Assembly: GCF_004114535.1 (NCBI RefSeq)
Contig: NZ_LBJC01000007.1
Location: forward strand, 62,001-126,000
Length of the DNA: 64,000 bases
Direction of reading: 5' to 3'
From: Bradyrhizobium nanningense
GTDB lineage: Bacteria > Pseudomonadota > Alphaproteobacteria > Rhizobiales > Xanthobacteraceae
Each line of letters opens with the position of its first letter. Positions within the stretch are counted from its first letter, which is position 1. The notes under the pieces were generated by a model, which saw nothing but the letters and a program-made list of their open reading frames with translations, was not told where the DNA came from and ran no database searches. Positions 1 through 8,384 of this stretch are shown one piece after another. Position numbers and translations under genes: made by a program.

Positions 1-109
1 CAACTGAAAAGGGACCGTTACTGAAAACGGTCTGTGCGGCCTTTTGCCCTTTTTCGGACCATCTTCGCAAGCACAGCTTTAGACCATGTTGCACTGCCGA
101 GGAACTATC

Positions 110-742
110 ATGCGTTTGGCCCTTTACACCGGACTAATACTGGCTGGCGGTTACACCTGCCTGACCCCGGCCCTCGCCGCCGACCCCACCGGCGATTGGC
201 GGGTCGCCGATGGCGTCGCCAACATCCGCGTCGCCCAATGCAATGGCAGCATGTGGGGTGCCGTTGCCTGGGAAAAGAAGCCCGGCGGGCGCGACGAGAA
301 CAATCCGGATGTCTCGAAAAAGAACAGGCCGACGCTGGGCATGGTGACGCTGATCGACATGAAGAAGACGTCAGGCGCCGATCAGTGGGAGGGCCAAGTC
401 TACAACGCCCAGGACGGCCAGATCTATAGCGCGACCATCACGCCCTCGGGTACCGACCAACTCGAAATCAAGGGCTGCGTGATGGGCTTCCTCTGCGGTG
501 GCGAGACCTGGACCCGGGTTGGCCCGCCGATCCCCTTGAGCACCGCCAACGCCATGGCCAAGGGCGCGCCGAAGCCCGCCGGCGCGGCGCCCAAAGCCGC
601 AAGCACGACGATTGCCGCCGCACCCGCGCCTGCTCCGGCAGCCCCGAAGGCCGCCGGCGCAGCCAAACCCGCTCAGAAGGGCGCCGCCGATCCGGTCGGC
701 GACATCTGCCTACTCCCTGAGATTGCGGGGTTTGCCCATTAG
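110..742 (+). CDS. DUF2147-family secreted protein
   Basis: Small exported protein of the DUF2147 family, whose biochemical role is unknown. The start at 110 is preferred over an in-frame ATG at 86 because a GAGGA ribosome-binding site lies just before it, and the protein then begins with a clean signal peptide (about residues 1-24, ending ALA). The family region follows, starting DPTGDWRVADG and running through the Trp/Cys-containing core to about residue 140. The rest is a low-complexity Ala/Pro/Lys tail, probably a periplasmic linker. The last 11 codons overlap the 3' end of convergent hpnN by 33 bp, so the C-terminal residues are dictated partly by antisense hpnN sequence. Family call fairly secure; function unknown. 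Confidence 0.75.
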   Translation: MRLALYTGLILAGGYTCLTPALAADPTGDWRVADGVANIRVAQCNGSMWGAVAWEKKPGGRDENNPDVSKKNRPTLGMVTLIDMKKTSGADQWEGQVYNAQDGQIYSATITPSGTDQLEIKGCVMGFLCGGETWTRVGPPIPLSTANAMAKGAPKPAGAAPKAASTTIAAAPAPAPAAPKAAGAAKPAQKGAADPVGDICLLPEIAGFAH

Positions 743-3298
743 GGCCGGCTGGAACAGCAGCACGGCCGCGAGCGTCGTCACCAGCGAGAGGGCCAGCAGC
801 TTGCCCATGCTGGATGTGCCGGGATGGCTCGACAGCCACAGGCTGCCGAACGCGGTCGCCGTCGTCAGCGCGCTGAAGAAGATCGCGCGCGTTAGGCTGG
901 TCTGGAGCAGGTTTGTCCGGCCTGAGCGCCAGGCCACGACATAATAGATCTTGAAGGCGACGCCGACGCCGAGCAGCAGCGGGAACGCGACGATGTTGGC
1001 GAAGTTGAGCGGCAGGCCGATCAACACGCAGATCTCGAGCGTCACCGCCCCCGCAACCAGGAGCGGCACCAGGGTCATCAGCACGTCGACGAACCGGCGC
1101 AACGTGATCCACAGCAGGAGGCCGATCACCAGCAGCGCATAGATGCCGGCGTGGATGAACGCCCGCACCACGGTATCGCCGGATTTCAGGATCGAGACCG
1201 GCCCGCCGATCGCGGTCGGTTCGGCAACGAGCACCGCCGCCGCAAATTTGCGCAGCGTGTCGTTATCGTTGGGATCGCCCTTGGGCAGCGCCTCGACGCG
1301 GATGATGCCATCCTTGCTCTTCCAGGCGCTGACGAGATCGGGCGGCAATGAGTTCAGGGTGACGGGCCCGGCCTGCATCGCATTTCTGAGCTGGTCGAAC
1401 ACGATCTTCATCGGCGTGACGAACACGTCCTGCGCCTTGTTGCGCGTCGCCTCGTCGCCATTGGCGAGCTTTTCGAGCGCGTCTGCCAGACGGCGCGAGG
1501 CGACCGCACCCGGACCCTTGGCCTCGCCCGCGGTCCGGCGCAGATTGTCGACCGAGGATTTCAGCGCCTCGACGTTTTCCTGGTCCGACGGCGCCGCATC
1601 GATCTGATCGGGGTTGAGCGCGGGGTTCAGCACCTTGGCGCCCTGCGCGAGCAGCTTCAGCTTCGGCGGCTGGTCCTGCGGCACGAAGCTGTCGAGCGAC
1701 ATCACCCTGAGCACTTCGGGCACCTTCTCCAGCTTCGCCTCGACCTGCTTTGCCTGCTCCTCCGACGTCGTCATCACGTTGATGGCATTGGCGCCGGTGT
1801 TGGGGTCCTTGCGCAGGTCGAGGAAGGTCGCGATCGATTCGGCCTTCGGGTTGCGCAGGTTCATCGGGTTGAAGTCGAACTTCATGAAGTAGAGCAGCGG
1901 CAGGCCGCCGAGCGCCAGCAGCAACGTGCCGCCGACGATCGGCACACGATACTTCTCCAGGAAGTGATCGAGCGGCGCCAGGAAGGCATAGCCGACCGGC
2001 TCCTTCTCACCGGGCGGGTTCAGCAGCTTCAGCATGGCCGGCAGAACGGTGATCGACGAGAGGAACGCCACCAGCATGCCGACGCCGGCGATCTGGCCGA
2101 GCTCCGCGATGCCCTTGTAGTCGGTCGGCATGAAGCAGAGGAAGCCGGCGGCCGTCGCCATCGCCGCGAGCGACAACGGCACCGCCGAGCGCTTGGCCGC
2201 CAGCACCAGCGCGCCCGAAAGATCGTTGTGCTTGTAGCGCTCCGAGCGGTAGCGGACGCTGTATTGGATGCCGAAATCGACGCCGAGGCCGACGAACAGC
2301 ACCGCGAACGCGATCGACAGCAGATTGAACGATCCGACCATCATCAGGCCGGCCGCGGTCGTGATCGCAAGGCCGACGAAGAGATTGACGAACACGGCGA
2401 AGATGATCTTCGCCGAATGCAGCGCGAGCCACAGGATGACCAGCACGACGAGAACCGTGCCGATGCCGTTGATGACGGCGCCTTCCTGGACGGTGGCGTA
2501 TTCCTCGTTGGCGATCGGGACCGGGCCGGTCAGCCGCACCCGCGCCTGATACTTGGTTGGAAAATCCAGATCCGCTGCGGCCTTGCGGATGGCGTCGGTA
2601 GCGCCTTTGCCGGGCTCCAGCGCATTGTAGTCGAGGATCGGCTTGAATTCGATGAAGGCGCGCTTGTCGCTATCCGACAGCGGCTCGTCGCTGACGAGCT
2701 CGCGCCACGAGAAGCTCGCATTGCCCTTGTTGAGCACGGTCTCGACGGTCTGCGCGATCAGGTTGAAGGGCCGCGCGGTGTTGTCGAGCTTGACCTGACC
2801 GCGCTTGACGCCGGCAAGCCCCGTCTCCAGCGCGCCGGTCAGGCCGCGGATCGAGGGATCGCCGGCCATGATTTCGATGAGGGGCGCAGCGGATTCGAAC
2901 TGGCCGGTGATCTTGCCGACCTCCTCGGTCGGCAGGAACAACAGGCCGTTCTTCTCGAAGAACTCGCCGCTGCCGAGCTGCTGCACCGACTGGAAGTTGG
3001 TCTTGTCGTCCTTCAGCTTGGCGTAGAGCGCGTCCGACGCCGCGCTCGCCATTTCGGGGGTCTTGGCCTCGACGACCGCCGTGATCGTCGCATCGCGGTC
3101 GAAGGCGCGATCGAACTGCTGGTCGCGCTGGCGCCAGTCCAGATTCTGGGCAATCAGCGAATTGATGTCAGTGTTGATGGCGAAGTGCTTGGACGCGTAA
3201 TAGCCCGCGCCCACCGCCAGCAGGAGTCCGAGAACGACGACGAGGGAGGCAAGCCGGGTGCAGGCCCTGACGATGGCAACGACGACGCTTTGCAGCAC
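710..3298 (-). CDS. hpnN: Hopanoid transporter HpnN (MMPL/RND family)
   Basis: Inner-membrane RND-type exporter of 862 residues, the usual length of HpnN, which in Rhodopseudomonas moves hopanoids to the outer membrane. The topology is typical: one N-terminal helix (about 17-35), a large periplasmic loop, a block of helices (about 275-425) with the segment FVGLGVDFGIQYSVRY seen in MMPL/sterol-sensing proteins, a second loop, and a C-terminal helix block ending in KPRNLRE. It is transcribed away from ispH-hpnH, which supports a hopanoid rather than a generic lipid role. A second, more distant MMPL protein lies at 22577-24943; this one is the better HpnN match by length and loop sequence. Confidence 0.9.
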   Translation of the reverse strand: MLQSVVVAIVRACTRLASLVVVLGLLLAVGAGYYASKHFAINTDINSLIAQNLDWRQRDQQFDRAFDRDATITAVVEAKTPEMASAASDALYAKLKDDKTNFQSVQQLGSGEFFEKNGLLFLPTEEVGKITGQFESAAPLIEIMAGDPSIRGLTGALETGLAGVKRGQVKLDNTARPFNLIAQTVETVLNKGNASFSWRELVSDEPLSDSDKRAFIEFKPILDYNALEPGKGATDAIRKAAADLDFPTKYQARVRLTGPVPIANEEYATVQEGAVINGIGTVLVVLVILWLALHSAKIIFAVFVNLFVGLAITTAAGLMMVGSFNLLSIAFAVLFVGLGVDFGIQYSVRYRSERYKHNDLSGALVLAAKRSAVPLSLAAMATAAGFLCFMPTDYKGIAELGQIAGVGMLVAFLSSITVLPAMLKLLNPPGEKEPVGYAFLAPLDHFLEKYRVPIVGGTLLLALGGLPLLYFMKFDFNPMNLRNPKAESIATFLDLRKDPNTGANAINVMTTSEEQAKQVEAKLEKVPEVLRVMSLDSFVPQDQPPKLKLLAQGAKVLNPALNPDQIDAAPSDQENVEALKSSVDNLRRTAGEAKGPGAVASRRLADALEKLANGDEATRNKAQDVFVTPMKIVFDQLRNAMQAGPVTLNSLPPDLVSAWKSKDGIIRVEALPKGDPNDNDTLRKFAAAVLVAEPTAIGGPVSILKSGDTVVRAFIHAGIYALLVIGLLLWITLRRFVDVLMTLVPLLVAGAVTLEICVLIGLPLNFANIVAFPLLLGVGVAFKIYYVVAWRSGRTNLLQTSLTRAIFFSALTTATAFGSLWLSSHPGTSSMGKLLALSLVTTLAAVLLFQPALMGKPRNLRE

Positions 3299-3763
3299 TT
3301 CTTTTCTTTCTGCGGTTAACAGCTTGCCGGAAACGCCCGCTGTTTATCGGAGTTCCCAGGCGAAACCTATTGCTGTTTTGGGTGGTTCTCGCCGCGAGAA
3401 GGTTCGAGGTAAACGGCGGGAGACCCGGGCAAAACCATGCGGGGCGGTCGGTATAGGCGGGGAGTTGAGGCGGGAAAGTGACGAAAGACTGGGAAGCTCG
3501 GCTACCCATCACGCTCAAGGCCGTTACCTTACTATGTTACCGACAAAATCACACTGTCGGGCGCTGGAGGTTTCATTCGACCTTTCCTTGCTGCCGATTT
3601 TTTGACACAAAGTCTTGCGCCTCCATGCGCCGGAGCCCCAACGGGGGTGGGTGGCTACCGCGTGCGCGAACCAATGGTGCGGATATTGCAACTCATTGGT
3701 CAGTATCGGCATGACGCCGGGGACTTAGAAGCGGATTGGTGCAACTTGCGTGATGGGCGTCCC
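3299..3763. other. Divergent intergenic region hpnN / ispH
   Basis: A 465-bp stretch that should hold the promoters of hpnN (leftward) and ispH-hpnH (rightward). TTGACA at 3602-3607 could be a -35 box for ispH, but no convincing -10 follows at 17 bp. The ispH frame stays open upstream to 3602, so a longer IspH is formally possible. I see no other gene here. Confidence 0.4.
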
Positions 3764-4690
3764 ATGGAAGTTTATTTGGCGCAACCGCGCGGCTTTTGCG
3801 CGGGCGTGGTGCGTGCGATCGAAATCGTGGAACGGGCACTGGAGAAGTACGGCCCGCCCGTCTATGTGCGCCACGAGATCGTGCACAACAAATACGTCGT
3901 CGAGAGCCTGAAAAACAAAGGCGCAATCTTCGTCGAGGAGCTGTCCGAGGTCCCGCCCAAAGCGGTGACGGTGTTCAGCGCCCATGGCGTCGCCCGCAGC
4001 GTCGAGGAAGAGGCCGCCGCGCGCGACCTTCCGGTGCTCAATGCCACCTGCCCCCTGGTCACGAAAGTTCACAATCAGGGGAAGCGCTACATCACCAAGG
4101 GCCGGACGCTGATCCTGATCGGCCATGCCGGACACCCCGAGGTCGAGGGCACGATGGGCCAGGTTCCCGCCCCGGTGCTGCTTGTCCAAAGCGTTCAAGA
4201 GGTTAAGGCGCTGACCCTGCCGGCGGATACGCCAATGGCCTACATCACCCAGACCACCCTCTCGGTTGACGACACCAAGGACATCATCGCGGCCCTTCAG
4301 GCCCGCTTTACAGATATTCAAGGTCCGGATATCCGGGATATCTGCTATGCGACACAGAACCGCCAATCTGCGGTAAGGGACTTGAGTAAGCTGGTCGACG
4401 TGATCTTGGTAGTGGGCGCTGCCAACAGCTCGAATTCGAACCGGCTTCGCGAAATCGGCACCGAGGCCGGCGTCGCGAGTTATTTGATTGCCGACGGCAG
4501 CGAGCTCAATCCGGATTGGTTGAAGAATGCCAGGACCGTCGGCATCACGGCCGGCGCTTCGGCGCCCGAGGTACTCGTGGATGACGTGATCGAAGCGATG
4601 CGGCGGATCGGACCGGTGAAGGTCCAGGTGCTGCCGGGCCGCGAAGAAAACATCGAATTCCGGCTTCCGGCCCAACTGGCTGCGAGCTGA
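3764..4690 (+). CDS. ispH: 4-hydroxy-3-methylbut-2-enyl diphosphate reductase IspH
   Basis: Last enzyme of the MEP pathway, reducing HMBPP to IPP and DMAPP, the precursors of squalene and hopanoids. The start at 3764 ([15 protein letters not shown]) gives 308 residues, close to E. coli IspH (316), and puts the three iron-sulfur cysteines at C12, C96 (NATCPLV) and C194 (ICYATQ), the spacing expected. The substrate-binding stretch [10 protein letters not shown] is also present. The frame is open 54 codons upstream, but that part has no family resemblance. The hpnH start follows 36 bp downstream, so the two are probably co-transcribed. Other bradyrhizobia are known to carry two ispH copies; this may be the hopanoid-linked one, which is inference. 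Confidence 0.92.
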   Translation: MEVYLAQPRGFCAGVVRAIEIVERALEKYGPPVYVRHEIVHNKYVVESLKNKGAIFVEELSEVPPKAVTVFSAHGVARSVEEEAAARDLPVLNATCPLVTKVHNQGKRYITKGRTLILIGHAGHPEVEGTMGQVPAPVLLVQSVQEVKALTLPADTPMAYITQTTLSVDDTKDIIAALQARFTDIQGPDIRDICYATQNRQSAVRDLSKLVDVILVVGAANSSNSNRLREIGTEAGVASYLIADGSELNPDWLKNARTVGITAGASAPEVLVDDVIEAMRRIGPVKVQVLPGREENIEFRLPAQLAAS

Positions 4691-4726
4691 CTCACCCGAA
4701 TTGAAAAGCTCAGAAAGAAACTTGTA

Positions 4727-5887
4727 ATGGCAATCCCCTTCTTCAAGGAAATGCGTATCGGCGGCTATTTGCTCAAGCAGAAACTGCTTGGCCGCAAGCG
4801 CTACCCGCTCGTGCTGATGCTGGAGCCGCTGTTTCGCTGCAACCTCGCCTGCGTCGGCTGCGGCAAAATCGACTATCCGGATGCGATCCTCAACCGCCGC
4901 ATGACCGCGCAGGAGTGCTGGGACGCGGCCGACGAGTGCGGCGCGCCGATGGTCGCGATTCCCGGCGGCGAGCCGCTCATCCACAAGGAGATCGGCGAGA
5001 TCGTGCGCGGCCTCGTCGCGCGCAAGAAGTTCGTCTCGCTCTGCACCAACGCGCTGCTGCTCGAGAAGAAGCTCGATCTGTTCGAGCCCTCCCCGTACCT
5101 GTTCTTCTCGGTGCATCTGGACGGCCTGCGCGATCACCACGACAAGGCGGTGTCGCAGAAGGGCGTGTTCGACCGCGCCGTCTCCGCGATCAAGGCAGCC
5201 AAGGCGCGCGGCTTCACCGTCAACGTCAATGCCACCATCTTCGACGGCCATCCGGCCGAGGAGATCGCGAAATTCCTGGACCTCACCGTCGAGCTTGGCG
5301 TCGGCGTCTCGATGTCCCCCGGCTATGCCTATGAGCGCGCGCCGGACCAGGAGCACTTCCTCAACCGCACCAAGACCAAGAAGCTGTTCCGCGACATCTT
5401 CGCGATGGGCAAGGGCAAGAAGTGGAACTTCATGCATTCCGGCCTGTTCCTCGACTTCCTCGCCGGCAACCAGGAATACGAATGCACGCCCTGGGGCATG
5501 CCCGCGCGCAACATCTTCGGCTGGCAGAAGCCCTGCTATCTGCTCGGTGAAGGCTACGCAAAAACCTTCAAGGAGCTGATGGAGACCACCGACTGGGACA
5601 GCTACGGCACCGGTCGTTACGAGAAGTGCGCCGACTGTATGGCCCATTGCGGCTACGAGCCGACGGCGGCGACCGCCGCCCTCAACAACCCGCTGAAGGC
5701 GATGTGGGTGTCGCTGCGCGGCATCAAGACCACGGGCCCGATGGCGCCGGAGATCGACATGTCCAAGCAGCGCCCGGCGCAGTACATCTTCTCGGAGCAG
5801 GTCCAGAAGAAGCTGTCGGAAATCCGCAAGGACGAAGCCGAGGCGGCGCAGGCGAAGGCGGCGCGGAAGGCTTCGACCGCGGCGTAA
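4727..5887 (+). CDS. hpnH: Adenosyl-hopene transferase HpnH (radical SAM)
   Basis: Radical SAM enzyme that joins the 5'-deoxyadenosyl group to diploptene, giving adenosylhopane, the first step to C35 bacteriohopanepolyols. The iron-sulfur motif CX3CX2C sits at C38, C42 and C45 (RCNLACVGCGK), followed by the IPGGEPL strand. A C-terminal extension containing KCADCMAHCGYEP is the DUF3463 part typical of HpnH. The length of 386 residues fits the family. It follows ispH by 36 bp and a strong terminator comes straight after its stop codon, so ispH-hpnH is a two-gene unit. Confidence 0.93.
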   Translation: MAIPFFKEMRIGGYLLKQKLLGRKRYPLVLMLEPLFRCNLACVGCGKIDYPDAILNRRMTAQECWDAADECGAPMVAIPGGEPLIHKEIGEIVRGLVARKKFVSLCTNALLLEKKLDLFEPSPYLFFSVHLDGLRDHHDKAVSQKGVFDRAVSAIKAAKARGFTVNVNATIFDGHPAEEIAKFLDLTVELGVGVSMSPGYAYERAPDQEHFLNRTKTKKLFRDIFAMGKGKKWNFMHSGLFLDFLAGNQEYECTPWGMPARNIFGWQKPCYLLGEGYAKTFKELMETTDWDSYGTGRYEKCADCMAHCGYEPTAATAALNNPLKAMWVSLRGIKTTGPMAPEIDMSKQRPAQYIFSEQVQKKLSEIRKDEAEAAQAKAARKASTAA

Positions 5888-5909
5888 GCGCGCGATCAAA
5901 TCTCACGTC

Positions 5910-5945
5910 AAAGGCCCGGCCGCGAACGCGATCGGGCCTTTTCTT
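5910..5945. terminator. Terminator after hpnH
   Basis: Inverted repeat AAAGGCCCG...CGGGCCTTTT followed by more T-rich sequence, 23 bp after the hpnH stop codon. It is a typical Rho-independent terminator on the + strand. Confidence 0.85.
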
Positions 5946-5968
5946 TTGGGCCATTGCCGCAAGATGAG

Positions 5969-6113
5969 TTGTCCGGGTCCCGGACGCGCTGCAGCGCGCT
6001 TTGCGCTGCTGCGCAGAGCCGGGACCCAGCAGCCGCGTGCCGTGTCGATGCATGGGCCCCGGCTCTGCAGCGCATCGTCGAAGGGACGCTGCGCTGCGTC
6101 CGGGGCACGAGAG
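5969..6113. repeat. Dispersed repeat, 'GTCCCGG' family, copy 1
   Basis: GC-rich element with internal dyads, beginning GTTGTCCGGGTCCCGG and ending CGTCCGGGGCACG. The same building blocks recur in reverse orientation at 53303-53436 (CGTGCCCCGGACGCAGCG at its left end). No coding potential seen. Confidence 0.7.
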
Positions 6114-6136
6114 GAGATCGAGTCATTCTCTCTCGC

Positions 6137-6215
6137 CGTCATGCGAGCGCAGCGAAGCAATCCAGACTGCCTCCATGGAAAGATTCTGGATTGCTTCGCT
6201 GCGCTCGCAATGACG
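6137..6215. repeat. Palindromic dispersed repeat, 'GCGAAGCAATCCAG' family, copy 1
   Basis: Long inverted repeat: GAGCGCAGCGAAGCAATCCAG on the left arm (6145-6165) and its complement, ending GCGCTCGCAATGACG, on the right arm (6186-6215). It would fold into a strong hairpin. A second copy lies at 59511-59596. Confidence 0.85.
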
Positions 6216-6577
6216 GCGTATGTGGCACGGGCTTGCTTTCTATCAGCGCTCTTCATCGCAGACACACCTTCGCATTCCCGCGGTGCATTCGCCCGGGCTA
6301 TGCGTCTCGTTCACGCCCCATGAAAGCCAGAGGGCGCAGGAAAGGCCGGGCGCCGGCGGCACCCCAGATCCGTGCGCTATGAAGATGCACACGGGGTGGA
6401 TCACAGGTGTTGCCGGTCGCCCGGCCTTCCCTGCGCGGTTGGTTTTAACGGTGTCCTTCGTGCTCTCCTCGGGGAGCGTTGCACTATTGCCCCCGTCGCC
6501 TCGCCGCTGATCGATGCGCGTGCCGGTTGGCTGCCACATCACCGCGAGGTTTGACGCCAGAACCCCGGGCGCCGGGA

Positions 6578-6897
6578 CCACACGACTTCTCCGTCCGCGG
6601 ACGGCCTCGCCGGAAGCATCCGAGGCTCGCGTGTGCTCACCCCCGAGTACCAGCTTGGCCGCTGTGACTACGCCGTGTCGTAGCGCGCCGCGCATGACTC
6701 ACGGTTGCCCGCCCTGTCATCGCCTTTCGCGCCGGCGCTGCCGCGTCCACCGCACCCCAACCCGCATCTCGTGACGATCGCGAAGCGCCCCTCTGGCAGG
6801 GCCGGGATGAGTGTCCTATGCCATAAATCCGAAATTCTGGAAATAGGAATATTTTTACGAGGAGGGATTGACGAACTTTGCGGTGTTTTGCCCGACA
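6578..6897. repeat. ~320-bp direct repeat, copy 1
   Basis: Imperfect copy of the sequence at 7812-8129, same orientation. Shared blocks include CGACTTCTCCGTCCGCG / TGACTTCTCCGTCCGCG, CTCACGGTTGCCCGCCCTG, CATCTCGTGACGATCGCGAA, AAATCCGAAATTCTGGAAA and GCGGTGTTTTGCCCGAC. The copies differ by point changes and small indels, so this is an old or diverging duplication. No intact gene lies inside. The two copies flank the cytochrome b561 gene. Confidence 0.85.
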
Positions 6898-7081
6898 CTT
6901 GATGGAGACGTCTGCCGGCCTCCCCTCGATCGTCCGGCGTCTTTGCAAAAATCAAAAACAACCCCATGCCGTAATTAATAGAGAGCACTTGACGAATTCG
7001 ATCCCAACCGTCGCAGGGGCAAAGCGGTCGTCGGTCACAATGAACAAGGCACAGGAAGCCACGGGCCCCGAATAGAGGCGG

Positions 7082-7615
7082 CTACGGCCGCATACGGTCG
7101 AGCAAATGATCACGCCATACGTATTGGTGCCCCAACGCCGCCAAGGCGTGAACTCCGGCGACCACGACTAGCGCATTGGCTGCGAACTCGTGCCACTCGT
7201 TGATACTATGCCGGGTCGCCGTGTCACCACTGCCGAATTGCGGCACCGACCACAGTCCAAAGATATTGAAGCCGCGATACGAGGCATCAATGATGCCAGC
7301 CACGACCACGAGGCCAAGCAGGATGTACAACGCTAAATGCGTTAGTCTCGCGATCGTATAGAGGGTCCCGCTATCGGCAGGCGGCAGCACGCGCCCAAAA
7401 TGCGCCCGCCAAGCAACTCGCGTCACGATAACAAATGCGGTGAGGAAGCCCAACACGACGTGCGTGGACCACACTCCGGTGCGGAGTGGTCCGCGCGGAA
7501 AGAGGTCTCCGGTCTGACCTATTCCCCATAAGACAATGACGAGGGCGACGGTGATCCAATGCAGCCAGACGGTCGTCGGATCATAGTGTTCGTCGGTTTC
7601 GACAAAGCGACTCAT
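7082..7615 (-). CDS. Cytochrome b561 family protein
   Basis: Four-helix di-heme b-type cytochrome of the bacterial b561 family, 177 residues. Helices lie near residues 21-35, 53-68, 88-106 and 143-160. Candidate heme ligands are H19 (WLHW), H52 (STHVVLG) and the two His in the last helix region (NEWHEF and GVHAL). Such proteins shuttle electrons between quinol and periplasmic acceptors; which acceptor applies here is unknown. It stands alone, without an obvious catalytic partner, between two copies of a 320-bp repeat, which suggests it may have been inserted or rearranged as a unit. Confidence 0.85.
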   Translation of the reverse strand: MSRFVETDEHYDPTTVWLHWITVALVIVLWGIGQTGDLFPRGPLRTGVWSTHVVLGFLTAFVIVTRVAWRAHFGRVLPPADSGTLYTIARLTHLALYILLGLVVVAGIIDASYRGFNIFGLWSVPQFGSGDTATRHSINEWHEFAANALVVVAGVHALAALGHQYVWRDHLLDRMRP

Positions 7616-7649
7616 AGTTATTTTATCGCATGCGCGCAGGCAGGCGGTT

Positions 7650-7663
7650 TTGATCTTGATCAG
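7650..7663. promoter_or_regulatory. Possible FixK/FNR-like box
   Basis: TTGATCTTGATCAG resembles the FNR/FixK consensus TTGAT-N4-ATCAA with one mismatch in the last half-site. It lies 35-48 bp upstream of the cytochrome b561 start. A class II position would leave almost no leader, so the match could be chance. Confidence 0.25.
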
Positions 7664-7811
7664 ACCAAGCAGAGAAGCTTGAAACGGGGCCTATTAGGTC
7701 CCGGCTGATCCGAGCAGGCCCACTTCTTGCCGGCGAATATAAGCCTAAGTCTTTGGTCGCTTTATGTGTTATCTGTTCTATGAAGAACAGAAATAAGGCT
7801 TGCAGCAAGGG

Positions 7812-8129
7812 CCACATGACTTCTCCGTCCGCGAACGGTTTGACCTGATCGCCGGGGGCTCGCGTGTGCTCGCCTCCGACGACGACCGAAACCGCTGTAA
7901 CCGCGCCGTATCGTACCGCGTCGCGCCTGACTCACGGTTGCCCGCCCTGTCATCGCCTTTCCGTGCCGGCGCTGCCGCGTCCATCGCACCCCAACCCCGC
8001 ATCTCGTGACGATCGCGAAGCCCCTCTGGCAGGGCCGGAATAGACGCCCCATGCCACAAATCCGAAATTCTGGAAAGTGGAATATTTTTATGACGAGGGG
8101 TTGACGGACTTTGCGGTGTTTGCCCGACG
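7812..8129. repeat. ~320-bp direct repeat, copy 2
   Basis: Partner of 6578-6897 in the same orientation, on the other side of the cytochrome b561 gene. The match starts at CCACATGACTTCTCC and stops around TGCCCGACGG. Flanking sequences on either side are unrelated, so the boundaries are fairly sharp. Confidence 0.85.
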
Positions 8130-8384
8130 GGTGCGTTGGGACAAGCGGCGCCGCCCCCTCGCCGTCATTCCGGCGCGCGCACCCATCCTTACGAGGCTGG
8201 CTACGCGCCAGACGGAAAAAGCCCGGTCGCACGACCGGGCTTTTTCTTTTGTTCAGCTCCAACGCCAAGGGGAAGACCGGAGCGACGCTCCCTATTCCCT
8301 ATGGGGTGGCCCACTCTCATGCAAAAGGTTCAAGACAACCGGATGCATGTCCGGGCTTTCGCGTCGAACGGCTTTCGCGTCACA
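8130..8384. other. Intergenic tail with terminator
   Basis: Non-coding stretch between the repeat and the porin gene. Apart from the hairpin at 8214-8246 I see nothing recognisable. Confidence 0.5.
8214..8246. terminator. Bidirectional terminator downstream of porin
   Basis: Hairpin AAAAAGCCCGGTCG-CA-CGACCGGGCTTTTT with A and T runs on both sides. On the minus strand it would end the sugar-uptake operon after the porin gene. Confidence 0.85.

Larger units (their letters stand above)
5946..7081. other. Repeat-rich intergenic block
   Basis: An 1.1-kb stretch with no credible gene. It holds two short dispersed repeats (5969-6113 and 6137-6215) and the first copy of a ~320-bp repeat (6578-6897). 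Reading frames here are short, lack ribosome-binding sites and resemble no family I know. A 15-base string AAAACAACCCCATGC at 6955-6969 recurs at 31072-31086. Confidence 0.7.

Noticed and set aside
3602..3763. N-terminal extension of IspH
   Set aside because: The frame is open but the translation has no family similarity, and the start at 3764 places C12 as in other IspH proteins.
6220..6238. Sigma-54-like sequence TGGCACGGGCTTGCT
   Set aside because: The spacing between the GG and GC elements is one base too short, and no gene follows.
5946..8384. Insertion sequence or CRISPR array
   Set aside because: Repeats are present but there is no transposase, no regular spacing and no cas gene; the copies are too diverged and too long for CRISPR.
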